Assembly: GCF_900156455.1 (NCBI RefSeq)
Contig: NZ_FTNQ01000002.1
Location: 496,001-560,000, forward strand
Direction of reading: 5' to 3'
DNA length: 64,000 nt
Source: Microbacterium sp. RURRCA19A
GTDB taxonomy: Bacteria > Actinomycetota > Actinomycetes > Actinomycetales > Microbacteriaceae
Shown piece after piece: positions 10,448 through 20,313 of this stretch (the stretch's first letter is position 1; every line of letters begins with the position of its first letter). Below the pieces are notes generated by a model. That model did no database searches. It had not been told where the DNA came from and saw only the letters and a list, made by a program, of their open reading frames with translations. The position numbers and the translations under genes are program-made.

Positions 10448-11029
10448 GTGACCGCGACGTGGAGGGCCACGCAGAAGGCCAACCGCCGCGCCTCGCTGAT
10501 GAGGTCCGCGGCGCGGTTGTTCGCCGAGCGCGGGTTCGCCGCGGTGTCGACCGCCGACCTCGGCGACGCGGTCGGCATGAGCGGTCCGGCGCTGTACAAC
10601 TACTTCCCGAGCAAAGAGGCGCTCCTCGCGGAGGTGCTGATCGACGCCAGCCGACGCCTGCTGGAGGGATGCCGCGCCCTCGTGGCCGAGCCCGGCACCC
10701 CTGATGAGGCGCTGTCGCGGCTCGTCCGCTTCCACCTCGATTTCGCCACGGCCGACCCGGACACGATCCGCATCCAGGACCGCGAACTCGCGCAGCTGCC
10801 CCTCGACGCGAACCAGCAGGTGCGGAGTCTGCAGCGGCAGTACGTGCAGGAGTGGGATGCCGTGTTGGCATCCGTCCGTCCCGAACTCGATGCCGCCGAC
10901 CGGCAGACGCGCCTCCTCGGCACCTTCGGTCTGCTCAACTCCACCCCGCACAGTGCGGTCGCCGCGTCCGCGGCCGACGTCCTCGCCGCCATGGCCCTGC
11001 GGGCGCTGGTCGGTCGGGACGCCGGCTGA
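10448..11029 (+). CDS. TetR family regulator of the acyl-CoA carboxylase operon
   Basis: 193 residues starting at a GTG preceded by GAGAGGAG. The helix-turn-helix reads VSTADLGDAVGMSGPALYNY then FPSKEALLAEV, with a helical C-terminal domain containing ADPDTIRIQDRELAQL, as seen in TetR regulators of fatty/branched acyl-CoA genes. It is the last gene of the carboxylase operon, 25 bp after the lyase gene. The likely operator is the nested palindrome at 6050-6092, giving autoregulation; an acyl-CoA ligand is inference. Confidence 0.85.
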   Translation: MTATWRATQKANRRASLMRSAARLFAERGFAAVSTADLGDAVGMSGPALYNYFPSKEALLAEVLIDASRRLLEGCRALVAEPGTPDEALSRLVRFHLDFATADPDTIRIQDRELAQLPLDANQQVRSLQRQYVQEWDAVLASVRPELDAADRQTRLLGTFGLLNSTPHSAVAASAADVLAAMALRALVGRDAG

Positions 11030-11057
11030 CGCGGCCGCGCGTTCCGGCGCGTCCGGC

Positions 11058-11465
11058 TCAGGCCGGCAGGAAGTACTCCCGCGCGAGCGGGGCGATCTCG
11101 ATCCCGGATGCCGTCGCGGCGGTCACCCAGCGGAGCTCGGCGATCTCGGCATCCGGGATCGGCTGCTGCTCGCCGATGTCGACGCGGAACACGTCGGCGA
11201 CCACCGCGAAGCCGGGTTCGTTCGCCGCCGTGGCGGTGAACTCGCCGAGCGGCTCGAGGGCGTCGGGGTCGACTCGGAGCCCGACCTCTTCGGCGAGTTC
11301 GCGCGCGAGCGTCTCGGCCGGCGTCTCCCCGGGCTCGGGCTTGCCGCCGGGCTGCATGAAGGCGGTGGTGCCGGCCTTGCGGACGAGCAGCAGACGCCCG
11401 TCGGCGTCGGTGATCACCGCGGCCGAGACGTGGATGAGGCGGGGGGTCGTGGCATCCGGGGTCAC
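11058..11465 (-). CDS. Nudix hydrolase
   Basis: 135 residues from a GTG start. The Nudix box is complete: GGKPEPGETPAETLARELAE followed by EVGL, with the metal-binding glutamates present. The domain spans nearly the whole protein. Family members hydrolyse nucleoside diphosphates linked to another moiety, including oxidised nucleotides, NADH or sugar nucleotides; substrate is not evident. The gene is convergent with the TetR gene and stands alone. Confidence 0.9.
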   Translation of the reverse strand: MTPDATTPRLIHVSAAVITDADGRLLLVRKAGTTAFMQPGGKPEPGETPAETLARELAEEVGLRVDPDALEPLGEFTATAANEPGFAVVADVFRVDIGEQQPIPDAEIAELRWVTAATASGIEIAPLAREYFLPA

Positions 11466-11577
11466 CCCCGCACGCTAGCACCGGCGCGTCGCCCGCCCGT
11501 GTCGCGCCGACGCACCGCGCGCCCGCGCTGCGGCCCCGGCCGGGCCCGCCGCGGGCCGTCCCGCGGAGTCCGGTCGC

Positions 11578-11613
11578 GACACGCCGTGCCGGCCTCCAGG
11601 GAGACGGCGTGTC
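11578..11613. repeat. Inverted repeat GACACGCCGT / ACGGCGTGTC
   Basis: Perfect 10-bp arms at 11578-11587 and 11604-11613 with a 16-nt spacer, in the gap between the Nudix and MarR genes. It has the same core as the longer inverted repeat at 5941-5995. Confidence 0.7.
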
Positions 11614-11651
11614 TCCGACGAGATCCGCACGACGGCGGGGTCCCGCCCCCG

Positions 11652-12146
11652 CTAGCGCGGCCGCGCGGTGCCGTCGTCGGGCGGCATCCCGTACGAGGCC
11701 ACCACCCGTTCGAGGTACCGGGTGATCACGGCCTGGTCGTCGTCGCTGAAGTCGTCGAGCACGGCGTCCACGCCCGCGATCATCGGGGCGAGGCGGCTCA
11801 TCGCCCGCTGCACCGACGCCTCGGTCGGCACGACGAGGAGGCTCCGGCGGTCGGTGGGGTGCGGGGCGCGGGTGACGTGCCCGAGGGCGACGAGCCGGTC
11901 GATGGCGGCGGTGGTCGCGGCGGTGGTGAGATCGAGGCGGCGCGAGAGCTCGCCGGGCGAGAGCGGACCCGACATCACCAGGTGCCCCATCGCGTCGAGG
12001 CCGGTGGGGTTGACCGCGAGTTCCTGCTGCAGCGACTTCTCGAACTCCGCTCCGGCCGTGAACAGCGCGCGCACCAGTGCCGTCGCGGGTCGCACGGGGG
12101 GAACGCCGGCGGCGGCGGGGGGAGCGGAAGATTCCATCGCTTCCAT
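11652..12146 (-). CDS. MarR family transcriptional regulator
   Basis: The product is 164 residues from the ATG at 12146; an ATG at 12155 adds three residues, but AGGA spacing favours 12146. The winged helix-turn-helix reads LSPGELSRRLDLTTAATTAA with the wing THAPHP-like segment THRAPHPTDRRSLLV (sequence seen: HVTRAPHPTDRRSLLVV), typical of MarR proteins that derepress efflux genes on ligand binding. It is divergent from an MMPL exporter, and a perfect palindrome lies between them. Ligand unknown. Confidence 0.9.
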   Translation of the reverse strand: MEAMESSAPPAAAGVPPVRPATALVRALFTAGAEFEKSLQQELAVNPTGLDAMGHLVMSGPLSPGELSRRLDLTTAATTAAIDRLVALGHVTRAPHPTDRRSLLVVPTEASVQRAMSRLAPMIAGVDAVLDDFSDDDQAVITRYLERVVASYGMPPDDGTARPR

Positions 12147-12183
12147 GACTGGCATCCTACGTCCGGATTACGCTACCTTTCTT

Positions 12184-12204
12184 GTATCTCGATATTCGAG
12201 ATAC
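12184..12204. promoter_or_regulatory. MarR operator between the regulator and MMPL genes
   Basis: GTATCTCGA (12184-12192), spacer TAT, then TCGAGATAC (12196-12204): perfect 9-bp arms. A further half-site-like TATCTAG follows at 12210-12216. The site starts about 25 bp before the exporter start codon, so bound repressor would block its promoter. Confidence 0.75.
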
Positions 12205-12222
12205 TTCAGTATCTAGTGAAAG

Positions 12223-14355
12223 ATGGCGATGAACGGCTTCCTACGTTTCCTCACCTCGGCCCGCACCTCGTGGATCGTGCTCGTCGTGGCGTTCGCCGGC
12301 GTCGCCGCGCTCTTCGCCCTCGGATCGGGGGCCTCGTCCGAGACCGCGCCGGGTTCGGGCCTTCCCGACTCCGCCGAGTCCGTCCAGGTCCAGAAGATCC
12401 TCGACACCTTCCCGGATGCCGACACCACGTCGGCCCTGCTCGTGTTCGCATCCGAGAACGGCGAGACCCTCCCCGCCGACACCGTCGCCGCGATCCAGCA
12501 GAAGGCCTTCGGCGACCTGGTGAAGCTCACGCCCGACGGCTTCATCCCGCCCGCGCAGGTGTCCGAGGACGGCACCGTCGCGCTCCTCGTCGTTCCGCTC
12601 ACCCCCGAGACCGACGTCACCGCCCAGGCCGACCGTGCCGCCGAGATCCGCACCCTCGCCGCCGACGGTCTCGACGGCGTGACCACCTACCTCACCGGCC
12701 CCGAGGGCTTCGAGGTCGACATCGCCGCGGTGTTCGACGGCGCCGACTTCACGCTGCTCCTCACTACCGTCATCGTGGTCGCCGTTCTGCTGCTCATCAC
12801 GTACCGCAGCCCGTGGCTGTGGCTCGTGCCGCTCATCGTGATCGGCACCGCCGACGCCTCCGCCGGCATCGTGGCCCGCCGTGTCGCCGCGCTCGCCGGA
12901 GTGGAATTGGATGCCTCGGTCACCGGCATCCTGTCCGTGCTCGTGTTCGGCGCGGGAACGAACTACGCCCTGCTGCTCATCGCGCGCTACCGCGACGAGC
13001 TGCGCCTCGCCGAAGATCGCCGCGAAGCGATGCGCCGTGCGGTGCGGGGCGCAGGCCCCGCGATCATCGCGAGCGGATCGACCGTCGCGCTGGCTCTGGC
13101 GACGCTGCTGCTCGGCGAGCTGTCCGGCAACCGCGCGCTGGGGCTCGCGTGCGCCGTCGGTGTCGTCGTGGCCATGGCGTTCGCCCTCCTCGTGCTGCCC
13201 GCCGCGCTCGTGCTCTTCGGCCGGTGGCTGTTCTGGCCGTACGTCCCGCGCTTCGGCTCGCCCGATGCGATCTCGCGCAGCCCCTGGGGCAAGCTCGGCC
13301 GTGGCGTGTCGAAGCGTCCCGTCGTCGTCGCCCTGACCGGCGCGGTCGTGCTCGGCGCGCTCGCGAGCGGCCTGTTCTTCGTGCAGACCGGCCTGTCGCA
13401 GAACGACCGGTTCCTGCAGAAGCCCGACGCCGTGAAGGGGCAGGAGGTGCTCGCCGAGGCGTTCTCGGCGGGGGCGACGTCGCCCGCGACGGTCATGGCG
13501 CCGGTCGACGACGCCCAGGCGGTCGTCGACGCGGCCGGGAAGATCGAGGGCGTCGACTCCGCCCGCGTCGTCGAGGAGACGACCGACTGGACCCGCATCG
13601 ACGTCACCCTCAACGCGTCGGCCGAGACGCCGGAAGCGTTCGCCACGATCGAGCGGTTGCGCGCCGACCTCGACTCGATCGGCTCGGGTCAGACGCTCGT
13701 GGGCGGTCTCGACGCGCAGGCCCTCGACGTCGCCGGGGCACAGCAGCGCGATCAGGACCTGATCATCCCGCTGATCCTCGTGCTCGTGTTCCTCGTGCTC
13801 GTGATCCTGCTGCGGGCGCTGCTGGCGCCGATCCTGCTGCTGATCGCCGTGGTGGCCAGCTTCTTCTCGGCGGTCGGCGCCGCGTGGTGGCTGTTCCAGA
13901 CGCCGCTGTTCGGGTTCCCCGCGATCGACACGAACGTGCTGCTGTTCAGCTTCCTGTTCCTCGTCGCCCTCGGCGTGGACTACAGCATCTTCCTCGTCAC
14001 CCGCGCGCAGGAGGAGACCCGCACCCTCGGCACGACGAACGGCATGATCCGTGCGCTCGCCGCCACCGGCGCGGTCATCACCAGTGCCGGCATCCTGCTC
14101 GCCGCCGTGTTCGCGGTGCTGGGCGTGCTCCCCCTGATCACGCTCACCCAGATCGGCGTGATCGTCTGCATCGGCGTGCTCATCGACACGCTCCTCGTGC
14201 GCACCGTCATCGTCCCCGCGATGGCCTTCATCGCGGGCGACAGGTTCTGGTGGCCGCGCCGCCCGGCGGTGACGGATGCCGAGGCCGCCGCCCAGGCCGA
14301 GCCCGAGATCCCGCAGACCCGCGCCGCGCGCCGGAAGCGCGAGCCGGTCTCCTGA
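12223..14355 (+). CDS. MMPL/RND family membrane exporter
   Basis: 710 residues with two homologous halves, each having a periplasmic-type loop and five to six membrane helices. The first half has a helix cluster about residues 175-310 (FTLLLTTVIVVAVLLLITYR, VFGAGTNYALLLIARYRDEL). The second has the matching cluster about 510-680 (LFSFLFLVALGVDYSIFLVT). The FGAGTNYALLL and LGVDYSIFL motifs are the proton-relay regions of MMPL transporters. These export lipids, antibiotics or other hydrophobic compounds. Probable MarR-controlled. A start at 12229 is equally possible. Substrate unknown. Confidence 0.9.
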   Translation: MAMNGFLRFLTSARTSWIVLVVAFAGVAALFALGSGASSETAPGSGLPDSAESVQVQKILDTFPDADTTSALLVFASENGETLPADTVAAIQQKAFGDLVKLTPDGFIPPAQVSEDGTVALLVVPLTPETDVTAQADRAAEIRTLAADGLDGVTTYLTGPEGFEVDIAAVFDGADFTLLLTTVIVVAVLLLITYRSPWLWLVPLIVIGTADASAGIVARRVAALAGVELDASVTGILSVLVFGAGTNYALLLIARYRDELRLAEDRREAMRRAVRGAGPAIIASGSTVALALATLLLGELSGNRALGLACAVGVVVAMAFALLVLPAALVLFGRWLFWPYVPRFGSPDAISRSPWGKLGRGVSKRPVVVALTGAVVLGALASGLFFVQTGLSQNDRFLQKPDAVKGQEVLAEAFSAGATSPATVMAPVDDAQAVVDAAGKIEGVDSARVVEETTDWTRIDVTLNASAETPEAFATIERLRADLDSIGSGQTLVGGLDAQALDVAGAQQRDQDLIIPLILVLVFLVLVILLRALLAPILLLIAVVASFFSAVGAAWWLFQTPLFGFPAIDTNVLLFSFLFLVALGVDYSIFLVTRAQEETRTLGTTNGMIRALAATGAVITSAGILLAAVFAVLGVLPLITLTQIGVIVCIGVLIDTLLVRTVIVPAMAFIAGDRFWWPRRPAVTDAEAAAQAEPEIPQTRAARRKREPVS

Positions 14356-14358
14356 GAC

Positions 14359-14399
14359 CTCCGGGCCGGGGGATGCCCCAGATACCTCCCGGCCCGGAG
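14359..14399. terminator. Bidirectional hairpin terminator
   Basis: CTCCGGGCCGGG (14359-14370) pairs perfectly with CCCGGCCCGGAG (14388-14399) around a 17-nt loop. It lies between the convergent MMPL and ppsA genes. No clear T-tract, as is common in high-GC genomes. Confidence 0.65.
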
Positions 14400-14403
14400 C
14401 CCG

Positions 14404-16817
<2,414 letters not shown>

Positions 16818-16821
<4 letters not shown>

Positions 16822-17687
16822 GTGAGGGGCCTTTCGTGGGGTCGGTCGCGCAGGTTCATGGACTGCAGGATCACGGCGGACATCTCCTCGACGCTCCGGG
16901 TCGCGGAGCTGAGGAACGGGATGTGGGTGCGGCGGTACAGGTCTTCGGCTCGGCGGATCTCGAGGGTGCACTGCGCGAGGCTGGCGTACGTCGAATGCGG
17001 TCGGCGTTCGTGGCGCACCTGGCTGAGGCGCAGCGCGGTGGTGGTGAGTCCGAAGCAGCGGTCGGCGTGCGGCGCGACGATGCGCGGAAGGCCGTCGGTG
17101 GGGAAGTCGTCGTCGGTGAGCGGGTAGTTCGCCACCAGCAGCCCGTAGTGCAGGGCGAGGTACATCGTGGTGGGCGTCTTGCCGCAGCGGGACGGCGCGA
17201 CGATGATGACGTCGGCGCTGGCGAGATCGCGCCCGCTCTGGCCGTCGTCGTGCTCGATGGCGAACTCCACGGCCCGCATGCGGCGGAAGTACTGCTCGAG
17301 GTCGCCCAGGCCGTGGTACTGACCGGCACGGGTCTCGGCGGTCGCGCCGAGTTCGGCCTCGAGCTCGGTGAGGTGTCCGGCCAGCAGGTCGATCACGACG
17401 GCCCCCGCCGCGACCAGCCGCGCGCGGACGCCGGCGTCCTTCAGCGTCGCGAACACGATGGGGGCGTGCCCGTCCGCGGCTGCGCGCTGCAGGGCGGCCA
17501 CGACTCCGTCGACGGCCGTCGCGGACGAGACGAAGGGGATCGTGTGCCGCGTGAAGTGCGCGCCGGGGAAGTTGGCCAGCAGGGCACTGCCGAGGGTCTC
17601 CGCGGTGATCCCGGTGCTGTCGGACACGAAGAACACCGCACGAGCCGCAGTGGCGTGCGCGATCGACGCGTCGAAAGGAGGGGCCAT
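16818..17687 (-). CDS. ppsR: PEP synthase regulatory protein (bifunctional kinase/pyrophosphorylase, DUF299)
   Basis: 289 residues. [20 protein letters not shown] at the N-terminus and the P-loop-like [20 protein letters not shown] (about 165-185) are the signatures of the PPSR/PDRP family. These enzymes inactivate PEP synthase by ADP-dependent phosphorylation of a threonine near the active histidine and reactivate it by phosphate-dependent removal. Coupling to ppsA by the ATGA overlap confirms the target. The gene starts after a 200-bp gap that also serves a divergent surface-protein gene. Confidence 0.92.
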
Positions 17688-17776
17688 GCGACGACGTTAG
17701 GGGCCTGATTCGCGATCTTCACGAACTCAATGAACGAAAGAAACGAAAATCTTGTCTCCGTGCTAAGGATCTCCGT

Positions 17777-17791
17777 TGTGGTCAGACCACA
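17777..17791. promoter_or_regulatory. GntR/FadR-type palindrome
   Basis: TGTGGTCAGACCACA is a perfect 15-bp palindrome with a one-base centre and contains TGGTNNNACCA, the known FadR-subfamily core. It lies in the divergent gap between ppsR and the LPATG protein gene. No GntR gene is in the window, so the binding protein would be encoded elsewhere. Confidence 0.5.
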
Positions 17792-17904
17792 GCGCCGCCC
17801 GTTCGCCGTCGTGCGTTCTTCCCCCGGCGTTTCCCGCCCGGCCGAGCGCGAAGAGGTCGGCGTCCACCTGGGGGCGCCACGGTGGCGAGGGGAAGGAGTC
17901 CGAC

Positions 17905-18201
17905 GTGCCCGTGATGCTCGTGCTCGCGCTGGTCTTCGCGACCGCGGTCTCGCCGCCGCCCGCGGCGGAGGTCGGCTCGACGCCGGACAGCCAGGTCATC
18001 GTCGTCGAGGTGCCCGCGAGCGCGCGTCAGACCCCGACCCCCTCCGCGGCGGCGCCCAGCCCGGCACCGTCCGCCGGCCCCCGGTCCGACCTCCCGGCGA
18101 CGGGGTGGGACGCCGCTGCGTCAGTGGCCGCGGTGGTGCTCGGCGTCGCGGCGCTCGTGGCCGGCATCCTGGTCCGACGGCGTCGACGCCCCGCCGCGTG
18201 A
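17905..18201 (+). CDS. Small LPATG-anchored surface protein
   Basis: 98 residues from a GTG preceded by GGAAGGAG. It has an N-terminal signal-like hydrophobic stretch (MPVMLVLALVFATAVSPPPA), a Pro/Ala/Ser-rich spacer, then LPATG at residues 63-67, a hydrophobic segment and the basic tail RRRRR. That order is the cell-wall sorting signal cleaved by sortase and linked to peptidoglycan. The mature part is only about 45 residues, too short for a known domain, so it may act as a wall stalk or exposed peptide. A longer in-frame start upstream is unlikely because it removes the ribosome-binding site. Confidence 0.7.
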   Translation: MPVMLVLALVFATAVSPPPAAEVGSTPDSQVIVVEVPASARQTPTPSAAAPSPAPSAGPRSDLPATGWDAAASVAAVVLGVAALVAGILVRRRRRPAA

Positions 18202-18205
18202 GCGC

Positions 18206-18856
18206 TCAGTCCAGCCAGAGCACGATGCCGCGCTGGCCGGTCAGCACCGAGGCCACGCCGGCGCGCACGGCGGCCGCGGCGCGCTCGGGTGTGAACGACG
18301 CCGGGTCGTACGCGGAGGCTGTGCCGAGGCCCTCGCCGCGGTAGGCGGCGCCGGTCCAGTCGGCGGCGGTGACGTTCTCGGTCGGCTCGGCCAGCTCCGC
18401 GCCGATGATGAGGAACTGTCGGTCCAGGTGATTGGCGGTCACCGTCGCGAGCGGGTCGACGAGGGCGTCCCCGGCGCTGATGATGAGGTCGGGGTTCATC
18501 CGCATCGCCTCGACGGCGCCGTCGATCATGTCGGCATCCGCGTGCACCACGCGGAGGTCCGCGCCGGTCTCGGCAGCCCAGTCCTCCACGGCGGTGACGA
18601 GCGTGGCGGTGGGGGCATCGTCGCCGACCGTCAGCAGCACCACGCGGTACCCGGCGGGGGCCTTCACGGCATCCCACGACCCGGCCTCGGGCGCGTACGT
18701 CGCTTCGGGGGCGAGAGGTTCCTTCGGGGCGAACCCCGCGCCGGGGGTTCCGACCGCGGCCGGGTGCGCACGCATCTCGCTCCAGCCGGATGCCGAGGAG
18801 CAGCCCGTCAGCATCATCGCTGCCACGATCACGGCCACCATCGTCGTCCTGCGCAT
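18206..18856 (-). CDS. Lipoprotein resembling BMP/PnrA-type or periplasmic-binding fold proteins
   Basis: 216 residues. The signal peptide and lipobox read MVAVIVAAMMLTGCSSASGW, with lipidation at the cysteine of LTGC. The mature protein has alternating beta/alpha segments (YRVVLLTVGDDAPTATLVTA, MNPDLIISAGDALVDPLATV, RQFLIIGAELAEPTENVTAA) like the first lobe of basic-membrane-protein nucleoside-binding lipoproteins. It is shorter than a full substrate-binding protein (about 330 residues) and no ABC permease genes adjoin it, so transport is uncertain; a sensor or scaffold role is possible. Convergent with the LPATG gene. Confidence 0.65.
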   Translation of the reverse strand: MRRTTMVAVIVAAMMLTGCSSASGWSEMRAHPAAVGTPGAGFAPKEPLAPEATYAPEAGSWDAVKAPAGYRVVLLTVGDDAPTATLVTAVEDWAAETGADLRVVHADADMIDGAVEAMRMNPDLIISAGDALVDPLATVTANHLDRQFLIIGAELAEPTENVTAADWTGAAYRGEGLGTASAYDPASFTPERAAAAVRAGVASVLTGQRGIVLWLD

Positions 18857-18982
18857 CACCGCTCCACCCTGCGCGATGCGGGTGGCGCGCGGGAGAACAC
18901 GAGGCGCACGTTCCGTTTCCGTTCCCCACGTCGGGCACAAACGTTCACGCCCGCCGGGCACCCTCGACGCGGAAAGGCCTTC

Positions 18983-20197
18983 ATGTCTGCAGTGATCCGG
19001 CGCGCGACGCGCGTCCTCCTCCTCGGCGCGGGAATCCTCGCGCTCCTCTTCTCGGCCACCCCGGCCCAGGCCCACGGGATGTCGTCGGTGGCCTACGCCG
19101 ACCTGTCGAGCGGCGGGACGGGGGTCGTGCGGGCGAAGCTCCAGCTCGAGTACGACCTCCTCGTCGTCTCCGCTGCCGACGCCGCGCAGGACGACGCGTT
19201 CTTCCAGGCGGGGACGGCCGCGTTCGAAGAGAGGGACGCGGCGCAGCAGGCCGCCGCCCTGGAGCAGTACCGCGGCGACGTGACGGGGTACGTCGCGCAG
19301 CACTTCCGGATCGACGCGGGGGGCGCGGACTGCACCCCCACGCTCGCCGACCCGATCACGATGACGGCCCAGGACGGCGTCCCCTACGCAGTCCTGGAGT
19401 TCGACTACGCCTGCCCGCCGTCCGAGAACGGGCACGCCGTCGTCTCGACCCTCTTCCCCGACGACGAGGGCTTCGTCACCGGCACCAAGACGATCCTGAC
19501 CTACGCCCTCGACATCCACGACGGAAGCACGGTCCTGGATGCCGAGCACCCGTCGTTCACCACGGCGCAGACGACCCTCGAACGGTTCTGGGAGTTCTTC
19601 CGCCTCGGCGCCGAGCACCTGCTCACCGGGATCGACCACATCCTGTTCCTCCTCGCACTGATCGTCGGCTCGCGTCGACTCCGCGAGGTCGTGATCGCCG
19701 CGACGACGTTCACCCTGGCGCACTCGGTGACCTTCATCCTGGCCGCGACGGGTCTCGTCGCCGCCCCCGCGGAGATCGTCGAACCCACGATCGCGTTGTC
19801 CATCGCCGTCGTCGGCGCCTGGTATCTGTGGCGCCTGTGGCGCGGCGGCAAGGTCGATCAGGACCTCTCCCACGCGCACGGGTTCCTCCGCCTCGACCGC
19901 GCGGGCTGGCTGCGGGTGGGCGTGGTGTTCCTGTTCGGCCTCGTGCACGGCTTGGGGTTCGCCTCGGCGCTCGGCATCGACGAGCCGTGGTCGTGGACGC
20001 TCCTGTGGTCGCTGCTGGTGTTCAACATCGGCATCGAAGCGGTGCAGATCGGCATCATCGTCGTCGTGTTCCCGCTGCTGGTCCTGCTGCGCCGCCGGTT
20101 CCCCCGCATCGGGATGTGGGCGAGCGGCCTGCTCGCCGTCGTCGTGACCGTCGCCGGCCTGATCTGGTTCGTGCAGCGCATCCTCGGGATCGAGTGA
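18983..20197 (+). CDS. HupE/UreJ-type membrane protein with extracellular N-terminal domain
   Basis: 404 residues. Signal peptide ends at ATPAQAHG (about residue 31). An extracytoplasmic domain of about 170 residues follows, then six or so membrane helices. LLTGIDHILFLLALIV and LFGLVHGLGFASALGI are signatures of the HupE_UreJ_2 family, whose founding relatives take up nickel or cobalt; the conserved His/Asp of GIDH and VHG could bind metal. The next gene is a secreted binuclear metallophosphatase, so metal supply to it is a tempting but unproven link. GAAAGG precedes the ATG. Confidence 0.82.
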   Translation: MSAVIRRATRVLLLGAGILALLFSATPAQAHGMSSVAYADLSSGGTGVVRAKLQLEYDLLVVSAADAAQDDAFFQAGTAAFEERDAAQQAAALEQYRGDVTGYVAQHFRIDAGGADCTPTLADPITMTAQDGVPYAVLEFDYACPPSENGHAVVSTLFPDDEGFVTGTKTILTYALDIHDGSTVLDAEHPSFTTAQTTLERFWEFFRLGAEHLLTGIDHILFLLALIVGSRRLREVVIAATTFTLAHSVTFILAATGLVAAPAEIVEPTIALSIAVVGAWYLWRLWRGGKVDQDLSHAHGFLRLDRAGWLRVGVVFLFGLVHGLGFASALGIDEPWSWTLLWSLLVFNIGIEAVQIGIIVVVFPLLVLLRRRFPRIGMWASGLLAVVVTVAGLIWFVQRILGIE

Positions 20198-20313
20198 CGT
20201 TGCCCTGATCGATAGATGTGCTCGGTCAACCATTCACGCGATGGTCACCGAGCGGGCAGAGCGTGGGAAGGCCCGCCCGACCGCGGGCCCCTCACCTACA
20301 GAAATGGACAGCC

